This document shows positions 1-8,479 of a stretch of 64,000 nt of DNA, piece after piece (position 1 is the stretch's first letter; the number at the start of each line of letters is the position of its first letter). A model generated the notes under the pieces. It worked only from the letters and a program-made list of their open reading frames with translations, was not told the origin of the DNA and did no database searches. Source of the DNA: Psychrobacter sp. MF31 (GTDB taxonomy: Bacteria > Pseudomonadota > Gammaproteobacteria > Pseudomonadales > Moraxellaceae). Both the position numbers and the translations under genes were made by a program. The stretch is taken from positions 682,001-746,000 of the forward strand of contig NZ_JABBDX010000001.1 in NCBI RefSeq assembly GCF_012847335.1, in the 5' to 3' direction.

Positions 1-2959
1 GCGAGCTTGAAAACACCTCATCGATATCACTATCGCCATCACTATTGGGATAAAAATAGCATTGGCAAAACGTTTTAATTTGCGACTCATCAAATTGGGC
101 AAGCTGACAATGCTCAGTATCAAAGCGCAATCGCGAATCAATGCTTAATTGCAAAACCCCATCAGACACATCAACTGACTGCCAAGGCAATAATTCTGCC
201 AAATCATGCGATTGGTAAGCCGATACTTGCTCATCTGTGTTTTTAATAGGGCTATAACCCTCATATCCGGGAAAGATAAAGGCAAGATTTTGACGGCGTT
301 TTTGCTCAACATTTTGGCAATGGCGAAAATTATATTGCGGAATCATAATGTTGGGCTGGCAAATTTGGTCTAGGCGATGGCGATTGACCCGACCTGCTGT
401 CTGGACAATCGATTGAGCACTGGAGACATCAATGATTGCCCAATCAAAATCATGGTCGCGACCAACTTCTTCAACGGGCGTAGCAACAACAATAAAAGGT
501 ACAGAGTCCGAAAGACTGCGCTTCATTAACTGCTGAATTTCAGCATCATCAAAAATATGCTCATTTCCAGTTTTGCGCTTTTTGCCGTCTTTATGTCGGC
601 GCAGCAAATGATCTAGTCGCTGCTCTTTATGAAAGCGAGAAATTCGCCAATCGTTGCCGTGATAGCAAGCAATATAAGCTTGCGGCAACTGCGCTGCCAA
701 ATACCGAGCCAATCCGATGGCGTGAGAGATGTTCGCCACGCGAATTAAGCCAAACGATAAGCGCTTATGCTTTGATGACCAGTCCCAAGCGTGATTCTTA
801 TGAAGTGTTTGTGCGCCGTTTAATACTGCTTGTCGCCAATTGGCAACACTTGGCTCAGCAATAGGAAGTAGCGCTGCCAATCGAAAAGTGGGCTTATCGC
901 TTAATGCCTGTTGCAACTCTTTAAGATGGTTTTGGTATTCAGTTGTAAAGCTTTCCGCAATTGCTTTTGGTGATTTAGTTTTTTTATTATTACTTAGGCT
1001 ATTTTGTATATTATTAAGCGGAGTATCTAGTGAGGATTGCCAAATTTTCGGCGCAACTTCATTGTCAATGATGCCAATAGTAAAGGTAATTGCGGTTGTC
1101 GCTGGGTTATGAGTGTTGAGTAACGCGCGGCGCATGGCAATTCCCGATTCAAAGGCGCCCTGAACACTGACGGCTAAGGTTTGCGATAGCGTGGCTGAAG
1201 AGCAAATCACATGGCGACCATACATCGCCGCTAGCTGAACCAACCGAAGCACCGCCATGAGCGCTTTTGGCTCATAGCTGTCGATTTCATCCAAAACCAA
1301 ATCGCTACTAATCAGCCGTAGTAATGCTTTAACATGGTGACCTTGACGCTGCGGCTCGCCTGCGGCAATCAAAAAATCAATCGTTGACACCAATAAAGGC
1401 GACGTTAAAATCGTGCGCTCGCGGTGATGGCTTTTGCCATAAAGCGGACTTAACCACTCAGGCAAACCATAATCTTCACCTTTGGCATCAAAAATCGGCT
1501 CAAGCGGGTTTTCATCCTCATCAATCATTGGCGCTTGGGCTTGGTTAAATAAATCTTGAGTGAGGTTATCGCCGATAATAACCGCAAGCTCATCATCGGA
1601 TAAATTCATGGACTGCTCAAGAGCAAATCCAGTCTGCAACGTGAGCGAGCGCAGGTTTAACGCAATACTAATCCGCGGATCATCAGGTCGCAACAGGCAA
1701 GCCGCGCGTAGGTTCATCCGCGTTTTACCGCTTCCCGTTCCTGCAATATTAAAAATCAGCGCTGGACTGTCAATATAACGCTGGCGATGTTTTTGCAGGC
1801 TATTTGCCGCAATATTTTGCCATTTAAATTGGCGGTTTTGGGTCGCTTGGGTGATAAGCTCGACCGTTTGCTCACAAAGCCCAGCAAGATTTAAATTGGT
1901 CATCATCTGACACGAAATATAGCTTGCTCTATCACCAACCTGCCGCAAATGCCACTCAAGCGGCTGATTTTGGCGTTTTTTAAACTGCGCCACCGTGGTG
2001 TTGGCAAATAGCGTAACCGCGTCTTGATTTTGATTGGGATAAACTTGCGCTGAAATGGTGTGGTCAGCATGGATTAATGCCGCGCGAGCATGAAGGCTTA
2101 ACGCTTTCCAATAAAGCAGCGTCTCGTTATCATCACAAAAATTTGGTAAGAGTTTTGCTAAGCGGTTTAAGCGCTTTTGATGGCTGTCAAAAATAGCTTT
2201 AGGCAAGTCGCCTGCGCAAGTCAGCTGTTTGGGAGCTGCGGTTTTTTCTTGAACATGTTTTGAACTGTCAGGCAAACTTAAATAACTATCGCCATCATCT
2301 GCCCCTAACAGTCCATGATGGGTCACGATTAAAAAATCCACCGCTTCAAGGCTATTTTTAACACCATCAACGCCGTCTTCATCACTGAAATTGCGGTCGC
2401 CCAAGGTTAAATCTTTTAATTGGTATGAGTTTTTCTGCTGCCAGTCCCAAGCGGCTTGCCAATCCCAACCATTGCCGCGAAGCTGTTGTAGCAATTTGAT
2501 TGAAAGCCATTCGTGGCGAACATCATCTCTGATAATTTTATCGGCTTGGGGTGGTGACAGCTTTTGCTGAAAATGCACCGACGCTTTACCGATATCGTGC
2601 ATGTCTCCTGCCGCTCCCGCAAGCAAGCTGCTTGCCCGAACCCAAGGCTCAACCTGACGGCGCTGATAGGGGCGCTTGGTGGACGCGACCGGATAAGCGC
2701 CCTCACTATTAAAGCGGTGCTTTGCGCCAACGACCCAAGCTAATTTCATCCGCCGCATACCAAAATTAACATAAGCCGCAACCGCCGTTTGCCGCGTGAT
2801 GCCTTTTTGCTTAAGCGCTTTTCGGACTTCGTTTAAGCCATCCATCGTCATTGGCGCTTGCCACGAGCTTTGCCCCGTGCGAATGGCATAGCTGTCAAGA
2901 ACCGAACGCGTTTTTTTCAGGGCTTTTTTTTCGCAAGCTGAAATGAAAATGACGTGCAT
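1..2959 (-). CDS. cas3: Cas2-Cas3 fusion nuclease-helicase, type I-F (3' end outside window)
   Basis: The minus strand stays open from an ATG at 2959 to the window edge, giving about 986 codons without the C-terminus. Type I-F Cas2-3 proteins are usually about 1,050-1,100 residues. Residues 1 to about 90 look like the fused Cas2 domain (start MHVIFISACEKKALKK). An HD nuclease motif HDIGK lies near residue 120, with a second His pair (THHG) further on. The SF2 helicase shows AGTGSGKT near residue 405, LDEID near 556, SSATL after it and QTAGRVNRHR near 855. Known role: the Cas2 part joins Cas1 in spacer acquisition, and the Cas3 part is recruited by Csy-crRNA bound to target DNA, unwinding and degrading it. 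It diverges from the csy genes, which is unusual for I-F, and carries no visible inactivating change. Confidence 0.95.
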   Translation of the reverse strand, partial: MHVIFISACEKKALKKTRSVLDSYAIRTGQSSWQAPMTMDGLNEVRKALKQKGITRQTAVAAYVNFGMRRMKLAWVVGAKHRFNSEGAYPVASTKRPYQRRQVEPWVRASSLLAGAAGDMHDIGKASVHFQQKLSPPQADKIIRDDVRHEWLSIKLLQQLRGNGWDWQAAWDWQQKNSYQLKDLTLGDRNFSDEDGVDGVKNSLEAVDFLIVTHHGLLGADDGDSYLSLPDSSKHVQEKTAAPKQLTCAGDLPKAIFDSHQKRLNRLAKLLPNFCDDNETLLYWKALSLHARAALIHADHTISAQVYPNQNQDAVTLFANTTVAQFKKRQNQPLEWHLRQVGDRASYISCQMMTNLNLAGLCEQTVELITQATQNRQFKWQNIAANSLQKHRQRYIDSPALIFNIAGTGSGKTRMNLRAACLLRPDDPRISIALNLRSLTLQTGFALEQSMNLSDDELAVIIGDNLTQDLFNQAQAPMIDEDENPLEPIFDAKGEDYGLPEWLSPLYGKSHHRERTILTSPLLVSTIDFLIAAGEPQRQGHHVKALLRLISSDLVLDEIDSYEPKALMAVLRLVQLAAMYGRHVICSSATLSQTLAVSVQGAFESGIAMRRALLNTHNPATTAITFTIGIIDNEVAPKIWQSSLDTPLNNIQNSLSNNKKTKSPKAIAESFTTEYQNHLKELQQALSDKPTFRLAALLPIAEPSVANWRQAVLNGAQTLHKNHAWDWSSKHKRLSFGLIRVANISHAIGLARYLAAQLPQAYIACYHGNDWRISRFHKEQRLDHLLRRHKDGKKRKTGNEHIFDDAEIQQLMKRSLSDSVPFIVVATPVEEVGRDHDFDWAIIDVSSAQSIVQTAGRVNRHRLDQICQPNIMIPQYNFRHCQNVEQKRRQNLAFIFPGYEGYSPIKNTDEQVSAYQSHDLAELLPWQSVDVSDGVLQLSIDSRLRFDTEHCQLAQFDESQIKTFCQCYFYPNSDGDSDIDEVFSSS

Positions 2960-3316
2960 AAATTTAATGTCTCAAAAATAATTGAATCTTAGTAGCTTAA
3001 TTTGCTGTTGAGCTACTATAGTATAATTTTGAGAAGGAAATAAGTCCCAACATTTTTAAGGCGACAGGTGGTGTCGTAACAATGAATTTATCCATAAATA
3101 TCAAGCACAATTCTGACGAACTCCTGCCCCAATTACAAGTCAGAGTTACCGCCAAAGGCTTTCATCATTTCTCTAAGCTTGTCCTAGTTTCAGGCTAATC
3201 TTAAATTTTTGTTGAAATACACGACAGCAGATGTCGTGTATTGCTCTCGCTTGCTTTTAAACGCTTAAGCATTGTGATAAAAATAAACATAAGTAAATAA
3301 TTAATAAGGAGGAGCT
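2960..3316. promoter_or_regulatory. Divergent cas2-3 / csy promoter region with paired dyads
   Basis: This 357-bp gap separates the divergent cas2-3 and csy1 starts. It holds two inverted repeats with the same core: CGACA-GGTGG-TGTCG at 3062-3076, and an 11-bp perfect dyad at 3216-3242 (AATACACGACA, 5-nt loop GCAGA, then the complement). Neither is followed by a T-run, so terminators are unlikely. A TATAAT-like element on the plus strand and a TATACT-like element on the minus strand overlap near 3017-3027. A strong Shine-Dalgarno (AAGGAGGAG) precedes csy1. A 38-codon open frame, 3082-3198 plus, lies between the dyads but has a poor ribosome site. I infer two operators for a shared regulator. 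RNA hairpins bound by a Cas protein are an alternative. Confidence 0.6.
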
Positions 3317-4561
3317 ATGGCTGCCCCAACATCTGATATTCCCATTGAGGACTATGAGCAGTCACTTGCCGAGTCGGTTCATTTTAGTGTTAAGACGATT
3401 AATACCAACATCGACAAAGGCGGGATTCGCTTAAGTCAAGACCAAGCGCTTGATTTGCCATTTATCAGCGCCAGAACGTTGCTTGCCGATGGCGTTCGCA
3501 TTCCAACCGACTATACAGCCAACGCTGGCAAAACTGCCACCCATTTTAAAGTTATCAAGGCGGCAATGACGGATGACGCCGTGGTCGATGCCAAAGGCAA
3601 CCCTGACCCTGAGTTGCAGCTCATGGCAGATGCCCTTGCCCCGAGCATCGATCAGTTATTTGACGCGCCCTACCAATCAGGGCTGGAGCATATTAACCTG
3701 CGAATGCGGCAGTTATTGATTCCTAAAGATGACAGCTATATTAGCTTAAGTCCAATAACGGCGGCTGGGGTCAACTACTGGTTAAATGATGAGATTGATG
3801 CGATTAAAGCGCAACGAAAAAACAATGAGGATGCTAAGCGCTTTAGAAATCCTATTGCTGCGGTATTTGGCATTGGCGGCGCCAACGCGCAAAACGCTGG
3901 CAGTCTAATTCGTGCCATGCAGCGCCCTATGTACTTGACTGCGCCAACAGCAAACGAAGAAGTCAGCCAAGCGTTTCGCTTATTTTATCGAGGGTTTGAC
4001 TATTATATCCCGCATAAAATCACGATTGATAAAGATTTAACGCCTGCCTTGATTAAATGGGTTCATTTAATCAAAAAGGATTTAAAAACAACAGCGCAAG
4101 ACTCACGCCAGCCTTGGCAAGAAGAGGGAATTTTTGCGGGCAAAACTGATTTGAGCCGCCGCAATGCTGAGCTTGCTTTTTTAAGACAAATCGTCCGCAA
4201 CGTGTTAGCTCAAGGCAAAAAAGCCAAACAAACGCTTGAACAAGTCAAAGACAAATTACCGCAAATCACTGACCTATTAGCTGACGAGGATAACGTCAAT
4301 TTAGACAAGCCGCTTAAACCACTCACGCCGCTTCTGCATCCCAGTGTTGACTTGGCAATTCAAGGCTTAATCGACCCAACGCTTCGCGATGATGGCTGGC
4401 TGCAAGAGTTTAGCGAGCATTTGGCGCGTCAAATCGTCCGGCAAGACTATCAGGTTGAAGGTCAAAGCGAGCCGGTCAGCTTTCCTATTGACGACAGCGC
4501 TCAAGGATTTTTGGCACGGCGCATCCGCGAGCTGCTCTACAGTTATGGGGAGCTTATCTGA
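3317..4561 (+). CDS. csy1: Csy1 / Cas8f, large subunit of type I-F interference complex
   Basis: The product is 414 residues and starts after a strong AAGGAGGAG site. In known I-F systems Csy1 caps the 5' end of the crRNA with Csy2 and reads the PAM. Overall similarity to well-known Csy1 appears weak. Residues 184-195 (FGIGGANAQNAG) resemble the family's FGGTKPQN signature with a two-residue shift, and a lysine- and arginine-rich stretch precedes it. Position is the strongest support: it is the first gene of four, its TGA overlaps the csy2 ATG by one base (TGATG), and it is directly followed by recognisable csy2, csy3 and csy4. Its length is close to the usual 430 or so. It should be treated as a divergent Cas8f. 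Confidence 0.85.
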   Translation: MAAPTSDIPIEDYEQSLAESVHFSVKTINTNIDKGGIRLSQDQALDLPFISARTLLADGVRIPTDYTANAGKTATHFKVIKAAMTDDAVVDAKGNPDPELQLMADALAPSIDQLFDAPYQSGLEHINLRMRQLLIPKDDSYISLSPITAAGVNYWLNDEIDAIKAQRKNNEDAKRFRNPIAAVFGIGGANAQNAGSLIRAMQRPMYLTAPTANEEVSQAFRLFYRGFDYYIPHKITIDKDLTPALIKWVHLIKKDLKTTAQDSRQPWQEEGIFAGKTDLSRRNAELAFLRQIVRNVLAQGKKAKQTLEQVKDKLPQITDLLADEDNVNLDKPLKPLTPLLHPSVDLAIQGLIDPTLRDDGWLQEFSEHLARQIVRQDYQVEGQSEPVSFPIDDSAQGFLARRIRELLYSYGELI

Positions 4562-5493
4562 TGAGTAAAATTATTGTGATTCCGCACATTAAAGTGCAAG
4601 CCGCAAATCTGCAAACCAGCGGGCTACTATTGGGCGGTGCGCCTTTGATGGCAGCGGCAATGTTTGCTCACAATTTGGCGCGGCAAACGGGAATGGCGGA
4701 TAAGGGCATCGTTTTTATTCATCACGACCGCCAAGATTTGGGCGGCTTTGCTTATGGCAACTTTACCCCTGCTCAGCGGCGCGGCTCTGTGTTTATCAAT
4801 AAAATCGACTACTCCTCAAAAAACAAACACGCCCTGTCCTTGCAGCCGACCGCAAGCTGTCATTTGCATTTTAGCTTGCTAGTAAAGGTTGATGCCAAGC
4901 GTGTTTTTATTAATAAAATCAAGGACTTTTTAATAAATGCGCGATTTGCAGGGGGCAAAATCCTTGAGTTTGGTGACGTTAAAGCGCTTGATGGCATTGC
5001 TGGAGCATTAAATAAGATTAAAATCGGCTATGCGCTTATCGACCGTCAAGACGTATTGCAACACTACGCCTGCGCTCAAAATGTTAAGCGCTTGCAAGCA
5101 TTTACGGAGCTGTTGTCCTTAAGTCCTGAGGGATTGCAGCAAGTCTTTGGGACTGATCATCGGTTAAGTTGGCTGTCCGCGACCAATCTTGGCTATGCTT
5201 TGCTTGAAGCTAAAAACGTCAACAGAACGGGCGTTCGGCAAGCTTATGATAAAAATAATCAACCACGAGACACCCCTCACGCTTACGCCGAACCGTTAAT
5301 CGGCTTGGTTCAGTACGTGTCGTTAAATCAGCTGCTGCATCCCCCTAAACCTGACGACAACGAAACCACGGCTGACCCAAACCCCATCGCTAAGCCGTTG
5401 CAAGAGTTAAGCGAGGATTTAAACGGGCTTTGGTGGCATTACCATTGGCAATCAAAATTGGGCGGGGATATTTTTTTATTATCCCAAGCATAA
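4561..5493 (+). CDS. csy2: Csy2 / Cas5f, type I-F crRNA 5'-handle binding subunit
   Basis: The product is 310 residues, a little short of the typical 320-330. Csy2 is a RAMP-fold protein that pairs with Csy1 to hold the crRNA 5' handle. Visible family-like features are the N-terminal beta strand IIVIPHIKVQAANLQTSG, a central RFAGGKIL segment that matches the family's R-x-AGG-x-IL motif, and a C-terminal WWHYHW segment. The start overlaps the csy1 stop, so the two are probably translationally coupled. A 71-bp gap separates it from csy3. Similarity to characterised proteins looks low apart from these motifs, so gene order supports the call. Confidence 0.85.
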   Translation: MSKIIVIPHIKVQAANLQTSGLLLGGAPLMAAAMFAHNLARQTGMADKGIVFIHHDRQDLGGFAYGNFTPAQRRGSVFINKIDYSSKNKHALSLQPTASCHLHFSLLVKVDAKRVFINKIKDFLINARFAGGKILEFGDVKALDGIAGALNKIKIGYALIDRQDVLQHYACAQNVKRLQAFTELLSLSPEGLQQVFGTDHRLSWLSATNLGYALLEAKNVNRTGVRQAYDKNNQPRDTPHAYAEPLIGLVQYVSLNQLLHPPKPDDNETTADPNPIAKPLQELSEDLNGLWWHYHWQSKLGGDIFLLSQA

Positions 5494-5564
5494 CGTTCAA
5501 TAATTTTTTAATCACTTACCTATTTACCCTTAATTTTTTAGCAAAAGTAATCAGGAGAAGTATC

Positions 5565-6632
5565 ATGGCAACATTTAAAAAACTTCCGGCAAGCCTTGCC
5601 CTGCAACGCGGAACGGTCATCAGCGATGGCGCATTTTTTAACTATATTGACGACAATACCGACCGCTCGCCACTAGAAGTCATGCTCCACGGCATTCGCG
5701 GCACGCAAAACGTCGCAGGAAACAAACAAAAAGGCTCAGCATCAGGGCAATCAATGGCGCGTGAGGTCAGCAACATCCAACAAACGGAATCGGCAAAACT
5801 TGCGCCTAATGCCAAATTATTGGTCGTTTGGGATTTTCGCTTGATTAATTTGTCCGATATTTTATTTGCTAGCGCCTCAAAAGCAGGAACTGATAAAAGC
5901 GAGGAACAAGACTTTCGCCAAGCATTTCAAGGCTTTATTGATCGCGCTAAAGTCAGCGAGGGCTTAAAAATCGTCATTGGGCGCTATGTTCGCAATATCG
6001 TCAACGGTCGCTGGCTGTGGCGCAATCGCTTGGTGGCAGAGTCCATCGTGATCAAAATTAACCCCACGCAAAATAAAGACCACGTTTATAGCTTTGATGC
6101 GCTAAGCTTTAATTTAAAAGATTTTGATAACGTCAGCACTGATGAGCAAGCACTTATCGATATTTTACTGGCAGGAGCAAAAGGTGACTCGGCGCAAGCG
6201 GGGCTGCATATTGAAGCCGTGGTTGATTTTGGCATGGGCGGCGTTGAAGTTTTTCCTTCGCAAAACTATCTTGAAAATAAACCCAAAGGCTTTTCGCGCT
6301 CTCTTTATCAGCTCAATCCAGTAAAGCCAAAATTTCAAGCCGACGACAATCAGTTTTTGGGGCAAGCGGCGCTTCGCGATCAAAAAATTGGCAATGCCAT
6401 CCGAACCATTGATACGTGGTATTCCGACTTTAATAACAACGACCAAAAGGCGATTGCCATTGAGCCAAACGGGGCAAATCTTGAGCGGCAGATGTTTTAT
6501 CGCGTGGGCAAAGATAAAGTGTCGGCGTTTGACATTTTAAAAGAAGTTGCTGATCTTGACCCCAACAGTGACAAGGGCATGTTTTTGATTGGCTGTATCA
6601 TCCGCGGCGGCGTTTATTCTGAAGGGGATTAA
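5565..6632 (+). CDS. csy3: Csy3 / Cas7f, backbone subunit of type I-F Cascade
   Basis: The product is 355 residues from the ATG at 5565, chosen because AGGAGAAG sits just upstream and the sequence starts MATFKKLPASLA. A frame extending further upstream overlaps csy2 and lacks support. In I-F complexes six Csy3 copies wrap the crRNA spacer. The family signature QKIGNAIRTIDTWY lies near residues 273-286, preceded by GRWLWRNRLVAESIVIKIN and EVFPSQ, and the protein ends with IIRGGVYSEGD, all close to characterised Csy3. It is the best conserved member of this interference set. The csy4 ATG starts one base after its stop. Confidence 0.95.
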   Translation: MATFKKLPASLALQRGTVISDGAFFNYIDDNTDRSPLEVMLHGIRGTQNVAGNKQKGSASGQSMAREVSNIQQTESAKLAPNAKLLVVWDFRLINLSDILFASASKAGTDKSEEQDFRQAFQGFIDRAKVSEGLKIVIGRYVRNIVNGRWLWRNRLVAESIVIKINPTQNKDHVYSFDALSFNLKDFDNVSTDEQALIDILLAGAKGDSAQAGLHIEAVVDFGMGGVEVFPSQNYLENKPKGFSRSLYQLNPVKPKFQADDNQFLGQAALRDQKIGNAIRTIDTWYSDFNNNDQKAIAIEPNGANLERQMFYRVGKDKVSAFDILKEVADLDPNSDKGMFLIGCIIRGGVYSEGD

Positions 6633-6633
6633 G

Positions 6634-7254
6634 ATGGCGTTTGACTATTATGTCGATATCCGCGTGATCCCGTCCGCAGAATCGGTTGATTTATCCTTAC
6701 CCAGTGTCCGAAATCAAGTTTATAAAGTGCTGCATGGCGCGTTTCGAACGCTTGCGGCGGACAGCTTGCCTTTTGCGCTAGCAGTTGTGACCTCCCCTAA
6801 ACTTTTGGCAAAGCAAGAAGCTTTGGCAAAAAAATATGACCAAGCGCCGCGCTTTGACTTTGATATTTTTCGGGTGTTTTCGGTGACAGATGAGGCGCTG
6901 CAACGCTTGGTGGATAGCATCAATAATCATTGGACGATTCGCGATTATGCTGTGGTTGGTGCGGTTGCCCTCGTTCCAACCGCAAAAATCAGCGGCTGGC
7001 AAAGCTACCGACGCTTTCGCATTCCTACCGCGAAAATGGAACGCAGTAAGCTATCTCATGATTTACCGCCTTTGCATGAGCGCCGATTGCAACAAGCCAA
7101 AGCGATGCCTTTTTTAAAAATCCAAAGCAAAAGTACGGGGCAAAGCTTCACTTTGGTCATTAACAAAGTCGAGGCAACCGATGCCGGTCACGGCTTGCCT
7201 GACAGCTACGGTCTTGCGCGAGCCAGTCAACCGTTTGCCTTGCCTGTTTTTTAA
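6634..7254 (+). CDS. cas6f: Csy4 / Cas6f, CRISPR RNA processing endoribonuclease
   Basis: The product is 206 residues from the ATG at 6634, one base after the csy3 stop. Csy4 cuts the pre-crRNA at the 3' base of the repeat stem-loop and stays bound to the 3' handle. The N-terminus YYVDIRVIP matches the family start YLDIRL. His34 in KVLHGAFR aligns with the catalytic His29 of the Pseudomonas enzyme. The region PFLKIQSKSTGQSFTLVI and the C-terminal YGLARASQPFALPVF are hallmark segments. The repeat in this array has the expected 5-bp stem and 5-nt loop. A longer in-frame start inside csy3 is unlikely. Confidence 0.95.
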   Translation: MAFDYYVDIRVIPSAESVDLSLPSVRNQVYKVLHGAFRTLAADSLPFALAVVTSPKLLAKQEALAKKYDQAPRFDFDIFRVFSVTDEALQRLVDSINNHWTIRDYAVVGAVALVPTAKISGWQSYRRFRIPTAKMERSKLSHDLPPLHERRLQQAKAMPFLKIQSKSTGQSFTLVINKVEATDAGHGLPDSYGLARASQPFALPVF

Positions 7255-7321
7255 ACTATTTGTTTTTAAACTCTGTGTTTTTAAAAGTCATTGCTAAAGG
7301 TTAACTTATCGTTGTCATTAT

Positions 7322-7355
7322 AAAAGCAGTAACGCGATTGCCTTACTGCTTTTTT
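7322..7355 (+). terminator. Intrinsic terminator between csy4 and cas1
   Basis: A perfect 11-bp stem (AAAAGCAGTAA, 10-nt loop, complement) runs straight into a T-tract. It probably ends or attenuates the csy1-4 transcript, leaving cas1 under separate or reduced expression. Just downstream, the phrase AATGCTGCTTTTTT appears twice in tandem before the cas1 ribosome site. Confidence 0.75.
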
Positions 7356-7416
7356 CAATACCACTTTATTCAATGCTGCTTTTTTTAATGCTGCTTTTTT
7401 AATGTTAGGGAAAACC

Positions 7417-8382
7417 ATGAGCCAAAATAACAGCCATTTACGCAAGCTTCGAAGCCGACCGCTGATGCTCTCAAAGCGCGCCTGCGTGTTTTATCTTGAG
7501 CGGGTTCGCGTGATTGTCAAAGACGATCGTATTGTCTATTTGACCGAAAGCTTACAGCCGATTGAGCATTTTTATAATATTCCTGAAAAAAATACCGCCT
7601 TTTTATTGTTAGGAAAAGGCAGCTCCATCACCGATGCCGCCGCCAGACGCTTAGCAGAATCTAACGTGATGGTCGGATTTTGCGGTTCGGGCGGCTCGCC
7701 TTTGTTTAGCGCTTTGGATTTGACTTTTCTTGCCCCGCAAAGTGAATATCGCCCAACGGAATATATGCAAATGTGGATGAAAGCTTGGCTTGATGACGCG
7801 GCGCGACTGCTCATGGCAAAAATATTGCTGCAAGAGCGGATCACGATCGTCAAAAAATACTGGCAAAAAAACCCGATGCTGCTGCAATTTGGCATCCATA
7901 TTGATGAGTCAGCGCTTACAAGCTTTCAAAGCGCCATTGATAGCGCCGAAAATCAAGAGCAATTATTAACCGCTGAGGGGCGCTGGGCAAAGGCGCTTTA
8001 TAAACGCTTGGCGGACGGCTTTGGGATGAAGTTTGTTCGCGAGGAAGGTAAAAACGCCAATGATGATTTGGGCGATATCGCCAACAGCTATCTTGATCAC
8101 GGCAATTATATCGCTTACGGTTACGCCGCGGTGGCTTTGCATGGCTTAGGGATTAGCTTTGCGCTGGCGATGCTTCACGGTAAAACGCGCCGCGGCGGCT
8201 TGGTGTTTGATGTTGCCGATTTGGTAAAAGATGCTTTGGTCATGCCGCAAGCTTTTGTCTCGGCAAAGCTTGGTCACAATCAAAAAGAATTTCGGATGCA
8301 ATTGATTGAAACTTGCCAAGATCAAGACGTTTTGGATTATATGTTTGGCTTCATTGTTGACACCTGTCAAAAAATACAATAA
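7417..8382 (+). CDS. cas1: Cas1 integrase, type I-F
   Basis: The product is 321 residues, the usual I-F length, from the ATG at 7417. That start has AGGGA six bases upstream; an ATG at 7402 lies before the site. Cas1 is the metal-dependent integrase that inserts spacers at the leader end, working in I-F with the Cas2-3 fusion. The active-site glutamate is likely in EGRWAKALYKRL near residue 187, the histidine in AMLHGKTRRGG near 254 and the acidic cluster in FDVADLVKDAL near 268. These blocks match I-F Cas1. It lies between the csy4 terminator and the CRISPR leader, whereas canonical I-F1 loci put cas1 upstream of cas2-3. Its partner here is divergent and more than 4.4 kb away. Confidence 0.95.
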   Translation: MSQNNSHLRKLRSRPLMLSKRACVFYLERVRVIVKDDRIVYLTESLQPIEHFYNIPEKNTAFLLLGKGSSITDAAARRLAESNVMVGFCGSGGSPLFSALDLTFLAPQSEYRPTEYMQMWMKAWLDDAARLLMAKILLQERITIVKKYWQKNPMLLQFGIHIDESALTSFQSAIDSAENQEQLLTAEGRWAKALYKRLADGFGMKFVREEGKNANDDLGDIANSYLDHGNYIAYGYAAVALHGLGISFALAMLHGKTRRGGLVFDVADLVKDALVMPQAFVSAKLGHNQKEFRMQLIETCQDQDVLDYMFGFIVDTCQKIQ

Positions 8383-8479
8383 TTTCAATGGTTTAAACTT
8401 GTGCCCTGAAAACGATATATTTTTGCTGCTTTAAACGTTATATAATTGATACTTAGAGGTTTTTGTTATAAAACTTCTA
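8383..8479 (+). promoter_or_regulatory. CRISPR leader
   Basis: This AT-rich 97-bp segment lies between cas1 and the first perfect repeat. A TATAAT at 8441-8446 would start transcription about 27 bases before the array. I see no good -35. An IHF-like site on the reverse strand (TAT-N4-TTGATA, one mismatch to YAA-N4-TTGATW) spans 8439-8451 and overlaps the -10. The leader side is set by the intact repeats here and the degenerate terminal repeat at the other end. Confidence 0.65.

Noticed and set aside
840-2730. Plus- and minus-strand frames of 70-100 codons inside the first 2.9 kb
   Set aside because: They overlap the long cas2-3 reading frame, which carries clear Cas2, HD and helicase motifs.
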